This document shows positions 10,173 through 22,500 of a stretch of DNA of 23,246 bases, piece by piece (the stretch's first letter is position 1; every line of letters begins with the position of its first letter). The stretch is from Plantago elongata (lineage: Eukaryota > Streptophyta > Magnoliopsida > Lamiales > Plantaginaceae), in the NCBI GenBank assembly GCA_036897095.1, contig JAYMSP010002620.1, positions 1-23,246 of the forward strand, in the 5' to 3' direction. The notes under the pieces are model-generated. The model worked only from the letters and a program-made list of their open reading frames with translations, searched no databases and was not told the DNA's origin. A program made the position numbers and the translations under genes.

Positions 10173-10410
10173 TTAATGAACATGAGGTATGCAACTTAAT
10201 TGTAGACCCGGTTCATGAAAGAATTTCTCCCGGAGGGGCAGGTCTGATTTCATTAGATCATCGGAAACAATCTGCAAATTCTGAGTTTCATAATCAGCCC
10301 AATTTACCTCCCCTTCGATGGCTTTGTTTCTAAAGCAACACTTGCAATCGCATCAAACTCTTTCGTAGACGAAGAGCAAGAGCAAATGTAGACGGCATGG
10401 GCTGCTTTTT
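10173..10410 (-). pseudogene. Unrecognised minus-strand coding relic
   Basis: A minus-strand frame from 10337 down to TAA at 10175-10173 encodes CFRNKAIEGEVNWADYETQN, then LQIVSDDLMKSDLPLREKFF and HEPGLQLSCIPHVH. A neighbouring frame upstream (to about 10410) reads AAHAVYICSCSSSTKEFDAI and then ASVA, joining by one shift. The amino-acid balance looks like true coding sequence, not random AT-rich DNA. I do not recognise the family. It lies just 3' of the arm 2 F-box relic but arm 1 has no counterpart, so it is probably a separate fragment. Confidence 0.35.
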
Positions 10411-10514
10411 TTTTTTCTTTTTCTAAACATATTAACTTGAATAATGCAACTAGCAATGAACAATGATCGAAGATCTCTTAACATTAAAGAATGAGGCAAG
10501 TAAAGCATATCTTT

Positions 10515-11107
10515 TCAGACTAGCATTAAAAGAATGAGGCAAGAGCAAATGAAGAGAGCACTCCAGACCACCTCAGTGCCAGATTTTTGTACAACCGATA
10601 CAGTAGAACTACTTTTAGTTGCTACGACACTGGAGAAGGTATCAACGAGCTGTTCAGCAAGAGATTTTGGATCTTCTGTCAACGTTTCTATGATCGCATT
10701 TGCTTGTTCAACTGTTGTTCCACTGCCTGAGAGAATATAGTTTTCTAGATGACCACCACCAAGGCTAAACTGAGCTTGGCACCAATAATCTTGACAGTAA
10801 GGTTTTCAACATTTGTATCTCCTTTAACAGACTTCGAAGTAAACTTCTCCATTTTAGGAGCATGAATTTCTATACGTTTTACATTTATCCATTCACATTC
10901 AGAAAAGTAACAATGACACATCACCGGAAATTGGAGATACAGTGTATCAGTGCTGTTCTCATTCGAAAACCGAACTTTCCTTACGAACATCTTGTCCACT
11001 TTAGCAAAGAAGTTTTCTGCAGGAGCTCTGTAAATGCAGGATAATTGCACAGCCAAGCGTCTCAATGAAGTGCATTTGATGATGCCATGGTTCCAAAGTC
11101 TAAACAT
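10515..11107 (-). pseudogene. F-box/LRR-family pseudogene, arm 2 of inverted pair
   Basis: The minus-strand frame starts at 11107 and encodes an LRR-like run: WNHGIIKCTSLRRLAV, then DKMFVRKVRFSNENS, CEWINVKRIEIHAPKMEKF and LTVKIIGAKL. It hits a stop at 10745-10747. Compared with arm 1, a 4-base deletion after AAGCTC shifts the frame. Read in the restored frame the sequence continues as GGHLENYILSGSGTTVEQ, then KSLAEQLVDTFSSVVAT, and ends with a hydrophobic segment (WSALFICSCLILLMLV) at TGA 10515-10517. The N-terminal F-box and the linker kept by arm 1 are absent. The terminal hydrophobic segment resembles a C-terminal membrane anchor, which is unusual for an F-box protein and may come from a fused neighbour. 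Confidence 0.65.
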
Positions 11108-11910
11108 TTGAACCTTAGATTAGAGAACTAAGACAATGTTATCAAATGTTTCTACTGTCCTACAATTTTACCAATCAGATCTGCAACACGAATTTAATCT
11201 GAACTCGTGATGCTGATCAAGCAAATCAAATGAAGATAAATCAGAAACCAAATGTATACATTCTTGAAATGATATTAAATAAAGAAAAAAACCAATCCAT
11301 GATCATATGATCTAGATCTGCTATATTGTTAGATCGTAAACCTGGATTATGATAAGGCAAAACGAAATTAGGAAAGCAGCAATTGAAGAAATTGTTAGAC
11401 AAATTAATATAAGTGGAACAGAAACGTCATTTGAACATCTAGCTAGCTAGCTAACATGTCAGATTGAATTTCAGACACGAAAATCAAAGATTAAGAAAAC
11501 CTGAACATGTATGTATAAGCAAGATCAACAAATTATTCAAATTTTTGTGTAAAAAAACACAATTTGAAGTGAGTTTTCCCAATTCAAATCGTATCTCAAC
11601 CACTTCCCCGATATTCTACAACAACATGTCAGAATCCTTATTGTTGATCAAGCAAAACAGATCAGAAATAACCTTTTAAAAAAAAAAAAGGGTATGAAGA
11701 GTCGAGAGGACTACTTACAATGTCTGCAAACTCAGAGTCGAGCTGGGAAGAAAAAGCCGCCTTTCTTTATCTTCAGTCTGACAGGAATATTTGGCTGCTG
11801 CCTGTCACACTCGTATACATAGGCAGTGTGTACTAGGTTATGGGGGAAAAAAAAGGTATGGATAGAATCAATTTTATTGCAAGTTATACTCGAGTAGAGT
11901 TATGGAGTTT
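11108..11910 (-). repeat. Intron and upstream region of arm 2 (inverted copy of 1305-2130)
   Basis: Reverse-complemented, this region matches arm 1 closely: the promoter-proximal CCTAGTACACACTGCCTATGTATA, the exon end GTTTGCAGACATT followed by GTAAGTAG (donor at 11718), and the intron stretch through GATCATGGATTGG and CAAGAATGTATACATTT to CATTTGATAACATTGTCTTAG. It diverges from arm 1 at about 11120, where arm 1 continues with about 400 bases of intron and exon not seen here. The 71-codon plus-strand frame at 11464-11679 is antisense to the intron and not supported. Confidence 0.7.
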
Positions 11911-12589
11911 TATTTTTATCAGAGTATGCCTGTCCCTAATAGTGGAATATGTAATGTTTTAACTATTAAAACATAAGCAATTTCACTAAACTACCACTTA
12001 AATTTATGTTTAGGTGGTTGTTATTTCGAAATCCTAACTTCTTTTTTTAAGGATTGAAGTCAACCATGATAATTAATGGCAATACCACGTCCAAGGAGGA
12101 AGGAAGGGATGACAAATGGTTACAAACAAATGTTTAAGTGCGAAGACACTTAGTTAAAAAAAAATGCAAACAATAGTGCATGCTCACAATCCATTAGCAC
12201 AATGGTTATGATACACATGTTAAGTTGTCAAATGTCCATATCGTATTCATTGTAACCTTCTTATTAAATACAGATTAGTTGAACATCGACAAAATATTGT
12301 CATGTTAGCATTTATAGCAAGTTGTGGTACAAACAAGGATATGCCATATAGAATGCACGTATACATAGTTGATAGTGTACAAACAAGCGGAGATCGATTT
12401 ATGCCTAGATGGTTCCAACAACCACCAATTCCATTTCACAAAGTATTGTGATATGAAGTCGAAACCAGGTCCTCGATTTCTTCTCACCTCTATTTCGAAT
12501 GGACATCAAACTTTAAGAAATCAAATAAGTTCTGGAAGGATGACTCTAGGTGACCCCTCTAGTTGTGTTTATATTAAACGTCTCAAAGT
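11911..12589. other. Intergenic stretch, no supported gene
   Basis: AT-rich sequence. ATTAGCACAATGGTTATGA near 12193 resembles a tRNA A box, but no B box follows at the right distance. The plus-strand 94-codon frame at 12369-12653 runs into the antisense of the LINE 3' end and has no recognisable motif. Confidence 0.5.
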
Positions 12590-15279
<2,690 letters not shown>

Positions 15280-15440
15280 TGTTATGACTAAATTAGTCCC
15301 TTCTAATTCGGACGAACTAGCATAAATCGAACTAGAAACACACGAATTGCACTACGGTCAAGAAGACGAATTACCAGCAGAAGAGACGAGTTAAAGCCGC
15401 TCTATCCTGATTGGCATAAGAAGAAATTCAATTTGTATTC

Positions 15441-15573
15441 GAAATCTCGGGGATCCGACCTAGGGATCCGGTACGGATTATGAAAGAAGTCTAAAAGTCC
15501 GAGTTATATCCGAAAGCTCGGGGATCCGACCTAGAGACTTCGGTACGGATTATGAAGGAAGTCAAGACGTACA
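15441..15573 (+). repeat. Two tandem 71-bp units in U3
   Basis: GAAATCTCGGGGATCCGACC at 15441 recurs as GAAAGCTCGGGGATCCGACC at 15512, each followed by a CGGTACGGATTATGAA(A/G)GAAGTC block. The offset is 71 bp. Tandem U3 repeats upstream of the TATA box often act as transcriptional enhancers in LTR elements; that role is inferred here. Confidence 0.85.
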
Positions 15574-15715
15574 AGCCCAAAAGTGTTTCCTGGCCTAGAG
15601 CCTACAACAGGTCCGAGCCTGGCCGCTTGATGAACGACTATCCCTATAATCCGGACCACGTGTTGACATGAACATTAGTCCAGGATTTAGGGGATTCTGT
15701 TCCCCGGATCAACTC

Positions 15716-15723
15716 TATATATA
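15716..15723 (+). promoter_or_regulatory. LTR TATA box
   Basis: CTCTATATATAGTCCC is a strong plant TATA box. Transcription would start about 25-35 bases downstream, near 15745-15755, leaving a leader of about 215 bases to the gag ATG. Confidence 0.7.
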
Positions 15724-15936
15724 GTCCCATTTACTGCACTTGAGAGGTAAGTCACCCACCATATCTTACTACATTTACTCTCCTTGTGCTCCAATGCTGG
15801 AGTTGATTCGCTACCCGATTTGTCCAAGGCAAACCGGTCTTAAAGAGGTCTAAACCTCGCCGTTTTAGCTATGCAGGTACGAATTCAGGGTGAAGGCGCG
15901 CTTTTCCGATCCAAGGAATTTTTTCCCCACAACATA

Positions 15937-15954
15937 TTAGCACCGTATGTGGGA
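15937..15954 (+). other. Putative primer-binding site
   Basis: TTAGCACCGTATGTGGGA lies just after the LTR end. It looks like a mutated form of the TGGCGCCGTCTGTGGGAA wording common after plant gypsy 5' LTRs. The priming tRNA cannot be assigned with confidence. Confidence 0.5.
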
Positions 15955-15969
15955 AACGAACAGAAAAGC

Positions 15970-17703
15970 ATGCCACCTCGAGCTTCAAAACGGGTACACA
16001 GCTTTCGTGCCACTCCGGCACCCGAGGATCAGAGTCAAGCAGAAGCAACCAACCGAGCATCAAAAGCTACCTCTACAGCAAATCCGACCAGGATGGATGG
16101 TCACACAGCAACACCATCATCCTCCGGGGAGCATTTGGTCGACCACGAAAAGGATGTTCCAGAAACCAGTCGACGTCCAAAACTCACAACACAAGACAAA
16201 GGAAAGAGTCAAGAAGTCCTAGATGAACAGGAATACCACAATGATTGTTGGCCTCCGGGCTTCACTGGAGCCATCAAGCAGCTGGAACACCGCATCGAAA
16301 GCAAACTCAAGCAGACACTCACCAACCAAGATGAAACGCAATCCGAGTCTCATACCATCTCTGATGAAGAAAGAGTCATTAGGAGTCGTGCGAAGGAGAA
16401 GAATCCACGAGGTGGACAAAAGCCACTCCTCGACTTAAGGGACTTGTTGAATGAGAAGAGTCGTATGGCTCAATTCGAATGGTAGGAAGGTTCCGAGGAA
16501 CCTCAAGTAACCAGGAGTCGGTATGATCATATGCCGGAACCCAGTCAAAATGTGGCCCGGAATCCCTAAAATATTACTGATGATTCTTGTCAGGAAGTTG
16601 AACCCCCACCTCGAGCTCTGACAAATGAAGAAATTTCCATCCAACAAAGAGCCCTTGCTATAAAACAAGAAAACTTGCAAAAACTAATAAGGGCGAGTGA
16701 GATTGTGAATTTCGGAGACACCACTAATGTAAATCCTAGTCCCCTAACTCCCACGATCTGCAAAGCGTTGCCTCCCAACAACAGAGTCATTCCTACCAAT
16801 CTCGGAAGATATGATGGAACGACATGTCCCGTGTTGTATCAAGTTCGGTATGAAAGCGCAATGTCGGGACATGGTTTCGACAAGAATACCTACGCGCAAA
16901 CATTCCCGGGAACGTTTCATGGAATGACCATGGATTGGTGGCTGGGACTACGACCCAGATCTATTAGTTCATTTGACCAGCTAATAACTAGCTTCGTCAG
17001 GAACTTTGAGAACTACCGAACCAAGAAAAAGCCCATCACCTACCTGGCAAACGTCATCCAGAGAAACAATGAGTCCTTGAGACCCTTCATGACCAGATTC
17101 AACGAGGCTTTCGTGCTTGTTGAAAGTCATACCCTAAAAGAGAAGTTGGGATATCTATATTCCAACACGAAGCATGAAGCCCTGGGATCTCTTATTTCTG
17201 AAGGAAGAGCTAGGACTGATAGAATGCTGGATGATGCTGTGGAAGGATTCATGACCGGGGAAGAATACCGTAAGCACTACCCTACCCGAACTGAGGAAAA
17301 AAGGGAGAGGAATGACCGAAATGACACCAAAGCCCATCCTCCTTGGAAGATGGAAAAGAGGAACCATAAACCTTTTCGAGGCATAGAGTTCCGACCTCAG
17401 AGTCCAAAAAGATACGCGAATTATTCTATCTTGAATGTTCCCATGACCGATGTATTGGCGGCTATTGAAAATAAGAACTACGATTTCCAATGGCCCAAGA
17501 AGTTTAAGGAAAGCCGACAATCGAAGAATTCAAACCAATACTGTCGGTTCCACAAACAATCAGGGCACCATACTGAAAATTGTGTGGATTTGAAGAATGA
17601 AATTGAAAGATTTATCGAGATGGGGTATCTAAAGGATTACATCCTACGGCGTGATTACGATCACTCCCACCATAAGGAACAACCCAAGCATCAATCCCGT
17701 TAA
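15970..17703 (+). pseudogene. gag: gag polyprotein gene, broken
   Basis: The first ATG in a frame that stays consistent to TAA at 17701-17703 is at 15970 (MPPRASKR), 36 bases past the LTR end. About 577 codons are interrupted by TAG at 16483-16485 and a TAA near 16567. The N-terminal third is polar and Ser/Thr/Gln-rich. The middle holds the capsid-like region (LGRYDGTTCPVLYQVRYESA, FPGTFHGMTMDWWLGL, FVRNFENYRTKK, LRPFMTRFNEAFVLVES), as in plant retrotransposon gag domains. Near the C-terminus C-x2-H-x4-H-x4-C (Cys525, His528, His533, Cys538) forms the non-canonical zinc knuckle typical of Tat elements. Gag would form the virus-like particle and bind element RNA. This copy would give only a short N-terminal product. 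Confidence 0.88.
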
Positions 17704-18470
17704 AGGGCACATCACGACCGATATGAGAAGAATTTCCGTGACAAGAATGATCGAAACGATCTTGAACACTAAGGATACGAAAATGCCCCGAGCAAGGGAA
17801 TGATTTTCTTCATCACTGGAGGCTCGGCTGGTGGAGACAGCAAAAAAGCCCGGGAAATGATGGCTCGAAATCTCAAACGGTCGGATGAAAACCTCATCAA
17901 TCAAGTCAAGAAAGGATTCAACAACATTTCCTTTGAAGAATCATAATATGTGTCGGTCAAGGAGTGGTGAACAATCCAGATGTACTACTAGTGGTGTCTA
18001 TGGATGTATCCAATTACATCGTGTCCAAGATATTAATCGACACCGCAAGTTCTGCTAACATCATCTTCACTGAAACATTGGACAAAATTAAACTTGAGCC
18101 TATAGGACTGCGAAGTGTCACGACTAGCCTACAGGGATATGGAGGAGCTGAGGTTCGGCCCCTGGGGAGTCTCTACCTGACCGTTTCGATGGGCAAACAT
18201 CCACTCTGAGTCACTCAACAAGTTCTATTCATGGTGGTTGATGCTACCTTTGAATACACCATCCTCTTCGGAAGACTATGAATCAATGCCTTTTGAGCCA
18301 TACCTTCAACTTTCCATCTAAAAATGAAATTTCCGACCCCAGCTGGTATCGGGGCGATTGAAGGTAACAGGAGAGATGCTTGGGAATGCTATACCCTCTC
18401 GGCCAAAAGAATGTCCCAGCCTTATCACAATGCGTACTCTAATGAAGACGTTATTCCCATCTGAGGAATG
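17704..18470 (+). pseudogene. gag-pol junction and aspartic protease, broken
   Basis: After the gag stop the gag frame still reads coding-like sequence (GMIFFITGGSAGGDSKKARE) through further stops to about 17945. The protease then continues in another frame from 17964. Its active-site loop reads LIDTASSANI at about 18033-18062 (Asp codon 18039-18041). The usual DTG or DNG glycine-type position is Ala, a DTA(S) variant. Following blocks VQFMVVDA-like, ILFGR and PSTFHLKMKFPTPAGIG match the end of plant gypsy proteases, interrupted by TGA at 18207-18209 and others. The protease would cleave Gag and Pol in the particle. The Ala substitution alone need not inactivate it, but the stops do. Confidence 0.75.
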
Positions 18471-19740
18471 AAGAGGATGTGTTTCCCAATCACCACCATT
18501 GTGGGTAGCATACAAGAATACAAAGTTACCCCTGATCCTCCGGCCGGATTGACTCAAAAGAAGAAATTCTGGGGCGAAAATCGGATAGAACCAGATTGCG
18601 ATACTAAGGAAGTACAGCTGGTCGATGGAGATACAAGAAAGATCACGTGAGTAGGCAGATGAATCACTGAAGAGTCTGAGCTCATACTGACTACATTCCT
18701 GAAGAACAACTTGGATGTCTTTGCATGGGGAACCGAGGATCTGACCGGAATAGATCCCGCGTTAATGGTTCATCATCTCCATGTGGATCCAAGTATAAGG
18801 CCAATCAGACAGAAGAAAAGAGATCATGGCATGGAGTAGGACAAGATCATAGCAGGAGAGGTGGAGCGTTTACTCAAGGCTGATCATATTCGAGAGGTTC
18901 ATTACTCAGAATGGCTTTGCAACGTGGTGATGGTCCAAAAATCACCGGGAAAATGGAGAATGTGCAACGACTTCACCACCCTCAACCAATTTTGTCCAAG
19001 GGATCCATACCATCTACCTAGAATAAATACCTTGGTTGACTCTACGGCCGGATGTGCCCTTCTCAGCTTTATGGATGCCTTCCAGGGGTTCTATCAGATC
19101 AAAATGACAAAAGAAGATATAGCCAAAACTGCCTCTATCACGACTGGTGGAGTATACTGTTTCAAGGTCATGCCATTCGGTTTGCGGAACGCTGGAGCAA
19201 CATACCAAAGATTGGTTAATTACATGTTCAAGGAAGAGATCGGAAGAACCATGGAGGTATATGTTGACGACATGCTAGTAAAGAGCAAAGAGGAAATGCA
19301 CCATGTAGCTCATTTGTCGGCCTATTTTTCCAAACTTTGACAATATGGCATGAAGCTCAACCCGGAGAAGTGCAATTTTGGAGTCAAGGGTGGAAAGTTT
19401 CTTGGCTACATGGTGACGGAGCGCGGGATAGAAGAAAACCCCGACAAGATTAAGGCTATAATGGAACTACCACAACCCAAGCACTAGAATGAGGTACATA
19501 AGTTGGTCGGGAAGGTCATCTCCCTGGGAAGATTCATATACCGATCAGCCGAAAAGAGTTTGCCTTTCTTCAAAGCGTTGCGGAAAACAGAGAACTTCGA
19601 ATGGACTGATGCTTGTGTAGAGGCCTTCGAACAACTGAAGAAGTACCTGGTCAACCTACCTTTGCTAGCCATTCCGGAACCAGGAGAACCATTGTACCTT
19701 TACCTTGTTGTTTCTCCCGAATGGTCAGATTTCTCAAAGA
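18471..19740 (+). pseudogene. Reverse transcriptase domain, broken
   Basis: In the same frame as the protease, a linker (TGIDPALMVHHLHVDP) leads into RT. Motifs in order: YSEWLCNVVMVQKSPGKWRM, CNDFTTLNQFCPRDPYHLPR, SFMDAFQGFYQIKM (motif A Asp kept), FKVMPFGLRNAGATYQRLVN and the catalytic YVDD at 19260-19271. The thumb follows: [20 protein letters not shown] and [10 protein letters not shown]. The longest open part is 18861-19340, ended by TGA. Several other stops lie before and after, for example at about 18648 and 19486. It would copy element RNA to DNA in the particle. All catalytic residues survive although the frame does not, pointing to decay after a functional past. Confidence 0.9.
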
Positions 19741-20170
19741 TGCGCACTTGCCGGTCTACTATTTGAGCAAGGCTCTCACTCTTGCCGAGAAGAACTACTC
19801 CGAGATAGAAAGATACGCGCTTTGTGTAGTCAATGTGGCGGTTCGTCTCCGGCCTTATTTCATTTCATATGAAATAATTGTCCTTACAAATCAGTCGTTA
19901 AAGCAAATATTGGGTAAGTCGAAAAATTCCGGCAGAGTGACCAAGTGGGCAATCCAATTGGGAGAATTGAACATTGAGTACCAAGCGCCAACATCCGAAA
20001 AGGCTCAAGTACTAGCCGACTTCCTGGCTTCCTACCCACAAAGAAGCGCGTGCGAGACCCGACCCGACAAGAGAACCCAGAGTCTACCCTGTTCATGGCA
20101 TGTTTGTCCGAGCAAACATTCGAAAATTGCTTCCGTGATATATTTAACCGTACCAAGGAAAATTGCCGAT
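19700..20170 (+). pseudogene. First RNase H (gypsy type) and connection, broken
   Basis: A frameshift between about 19700 and 19740 moves the coding frame from that of RT to that of the 19613-20602 open stretch. Recognisable blocks are PVYYLSKALTLAEKNYSEIE, YALCVVNVAVRLRPYF, IVLTNQSLKQIL, GRVTKWAIQLGELNIEY and AQVLADFLA. The family normally reads LTDQPL where this has LTNQSL, an Asp to Asn change at a catalytic position. In many Tat elements this first RNase H is the degenerate one while the second is conserved, and the same contrast is seen here. It would remove the RNA strand during replication. Confidence 0.82.
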
Positions 20171-20199
20171 CTTCCTCCACCTCCGGAAGGAGCCCCTCC

Positions 20200-20625
20200 T
20201 CCAGGGACGGTGATGGTCAGAGATGATGCTTGGAAACTTTACATCGATGGATCCTCTAGCCATGGACCCCGTGGAGTCGAAATACTGCTTCTTAGTCCTG
20301 AGGGGGCAGAGTTAGAATATGTTGTGAAACTCGATTTCAACGTTACCAATAATGAGGTAGAATACGAAGCATTGCTACTCGGATTGAAGTTAGCCAAGTT
20401 AGTGTTGGCCAAGAAAATGCATGCCTACACAGACTCTCTGCTGGTGGAAGCACAATTCTCGGGAGAGTTTCAGACTAAGGGGCATACCATGATCAAATAC
20501 CTGGAGATACTGCGAGAGTCGGTCAAATTCTTCCTGGAATTCACTTTGAACCGAATTCCACGCAGCCAGAATGAGCGAGCTGATAAACACTATCAAAGCT
20601 AGCCTCAGCATCAGGAACCATCGAT
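20200..20625 (+). pseudogene. Second, archaeal-type RNase H (aRNH) domain
   Basis: A Pro-rich linker (LPPPPEGAPPPGTVMV) precedes a complete RNase H fold. The four acidic positions are present: Asp in LYIDGSS (codon 20246-20248), Glu in NNEVEYEAL, Asp in AYTDSLLV and Asp in NERADK. It lies in the same open frame as the first RNase H for about 130 codons. Near 20589 a frameshift breaks the ending, after which the frame used by integrase reads LSKLAS, the expected domain end. A second RNase H between RT/RNase H and integrase is the diagnostic feature of Tat-lineage elements such as Ogre and Retand. Confidence 0.88.
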
Positions 20626-21930
20626 ACAAGAACGATGGTGTTAATGACTTCCATACTTCCTTGTATCTCTAAAGAAGCGGCCAAACCTGCTATATTGGTG
20701 TTAGATCAAGGAGAAGACTGGAGGCAAAGCCTATTGGATTACCTAACTCGGAATATCATTCCAATTGATAAAACCAATGCAAGAAGGTTGCAATATCGAG
20801 CTACACACTACACCATGATAGGTATTGATCTCTACAAGTGATCATTCAATGGAACCCTGTTACAATGCCTCATATTAAATGAAGCAAAAACGGTGCTTAC
20901 TGAGATTCATAGGGGTTGTTGTGGGAATCATTCCGGGAGACGATCATTGGCCCAAAAGGTGACAAGACAAGGATACTTTTGGCCTTCAATGGCGAAAGAT
21001 TCTACCGAGTTGTCTCGAAGATGCGACAAATGTCAGAAATATGCAAACATCCCACACCAACCAAACCGACCATGATACCATCTAAAATCACATGCCCATT
21101 TGATCAATGGGGCTTGGATATCATTAGAAAGTTCCCCGTGGGAGTGGAGCAAAAATCACATATCATTGTTGGGGTCAAACACTTTTCCAAGTGTGTCGAG
21201 GCTGAACCAATAGGCAAGGTAGAAGAATAAGACGTCATCAACTTCATATGGAGGAATATCATCTGCAAGTTTGGATCACCAAGAGTCCTGGTAACGGACA
21301 ATGGAGGCCAATTCTCGGGCAATCGTTTGAAGGCCCGGTTCGAAGAGTTGAACATTGAGCAAAGGTTCACCTCGGTCTACTACCCTCAGTCCAATGGGCA
21401 GACTGAAGCCTCGAACAAAACCATTTGTTCTAGCTCACAGAAAAAGACTGAAAAGCCGAAAATCCTGGGTATTGGAATTGCACGGAGTTCTTTAGGGATA
21501 TCGAACAACTGCACGCAATTTGACTCAGGAGACTCCATTCAGCCTGGCTTACGGCTCGGAGGCCATAATCCCAGCAGAAATTGCAATGGAGACTTTGCGC
21601 ATCCAGGGATATTGTCCCTCGGAGAATCACCATAGTCGGGTCCATGATGTCGACATGTTGGAAACTCTCAGAAGTGATGCTCTAGCAAGAATCTTAAACT
21701 ATCAATCTGTGATGGCTAGGGCACACGATAAACACGTGCATATCAAGAGTTTTCAGGTGGGAGATCTAGTCCTCAAAAGGATAGATGGTGTCAAAAAATC
21801 CAAGACGTTCGACCCAAGTTGGAACGCCCTTACAAGATTATCCGAGCTAGTGCAAATGGAAGTTACGAGCTACAAGGTTTGGATGGTTCCGAGGTACCGG
21901 GGACTTGGAATTCGAGAAATTTGCAGAAGT
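20626..21930 (+). pseudogene. Integrase, broken but with catalytic triad kept
   Basis: The N-terminal zinc-binding part (20635-21075) carries His at 20908 and 20929 and Cys at 21022 and 21031 (HHCC), around SLAQKVTRQGYFWPSM. After a frameshift near 21070 the core continues with WGLDII (Asp 21117), VTDNGGQF (Asp 21297) and SNGQTEASNK (Glu 21405). The second Asp and the Glu are 35 residues apart, the retroviral-type D,D(35)E. A TAA at about 21228 interrupts the core. A second shift after 21440 leads to TPFSLAYGSEAIIPAEI (21520-21590) and FQVGDLVLKRIDGVKKS. Another shift near 21822 gives a RPYKI block (family GPY/F-like) and a tail ending LDGSEVPGTWNSRNLQK. No chromodomain is seen, as expected for Tat. 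It would insert element DNA into the host genome. Confidence 0.88.
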
Positions 21931-22440
21931 AATACGCTTAATGAACAATATGTACTTTTTATTTCCAATGCATAGTAATTTTAATGTGTATTATTAACAA
22001 TTTGTGCCAATACAAACATGACATTTTCCGCACAAGTGTTGTCTCATTTCTACAAAAAGATTTTAAGACAGGAAGTAACTCAAGGTTCAATGCATAGTAA
22101 GATTCTACAAAAATATTCCAATGCATAGTAAGATTCTACACAATTTTGTCGACGCTGAGCCTTGAACTCGTCTCTAACCAATTACATACGTACCCCTTGC
22201 TCTTTGGCCCAATTACAGATAACCCTCTGATTTTTTTTTATTACAGATGAACCCAAATTGCTATCCGGCGTTGACTCCGGCCATGATGTGGCATTTCGTG
22301 CCTATGTGGCTCCAATGTGGCATTATTTCCATTTACTTTTCAATTGAATACTTGTATATTTATGTATTTTTATTTTATCTAGTACCAAACCAAACAACTG
22401 ACTTCCTTCTTCTTCTCAACTCAATTTCTTCTCCTTCTTC
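21931..22440. other. Region after integrase; no 3' LTR recognised
   Basis: AT-rich sequence. I searched by eye for TGTTATGAC, the CTCGGGGATCCGACC units and the U5 end and found none. A polypurine tract next to a TG is not evident. Around 22160-22330 there is wording such as CCAATTACAGATAACCCTCTG, TTTTTTTATTACAGATGAACCC and TGATGTGGCATTTCGTG, which resembles dispersed plant intergenic repeats, but I cannot assign it. The exact end of the retroelement lies somewhere in this stretch. Confidence 0.55.
22088..22140 (+). repeat. Direct repeat of 22 bp
   Basis: CAATGCATAGTAAGATTCTA followed by CA occurs identically at 22088-22109 and 22119-22140, with a shorter relative (CCAATGCATAGTAA) at 21965-21978 just after the integrase tail. 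The shared motif suggests this stretch is derived from the retroelement's 3' non-coding region. Confidence 0.8.
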
Positions 22441-22500
22441 TTCTTTACTGCCATGGAAAAGCAGAATTGGTGTGGTGGTGATGTCGAATTCGCCACCACC

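Larger units (their letters stand above)
15280..15934 (+). repeat. 5' LTR of the Tat-type element
   Basis: The segment starts TG (TGTTATGAC) and ends CA (CCCACAACA at 15934), about 655 bp. It is followed by TTAGCACCGTATGTGGGAAA, a junction wording seen in plant gypsy elements. A TATA box at 15716-15723 separates U3 from R/U5. Without a second LTR in the window the limits rest on these signals only. Confidence 0.7.
15280..21990 (+). mobile_element. Decayed Ty3/gypsy retrotransposon, Tat lineage, 3' LTR not found
   Basis: Order is 5' LTR, primer-binding region, gag, protease, RT, RNase H, second (archaeal-type) RNase H, integrase. Integrase downstream of RT places it in Ty3/gypsy, and the duplicated RNase H is the mark of the Tat lineage in plants. 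At least two in-frame stops break gag, and pol is scattered over three frames. The 5' LTR starts with TGTTATGAC at 15280, directly after the helicase fragment. No second LTR and no continuation of the helicase are visible to 23246, so the 3' end is either deleted or too rearranged to see. The right boundary given here is approximate (end of integrase homology plus a short tail). Confidence 0.9.

Noticed and set aside
12180..12260. tRNA-like A box (TTAGCACAATGGTTATGA)
   Set aside because: No B box follows at a suitable distance and no cloverleaf can be drawn.
22000..22440. 3' LTR of the Tat element
   Set aside because: None of the distinctive 5' LTR blocks (TGTTATGAC start, 71-bp units, TATA context, ACAACA end) recurs here.
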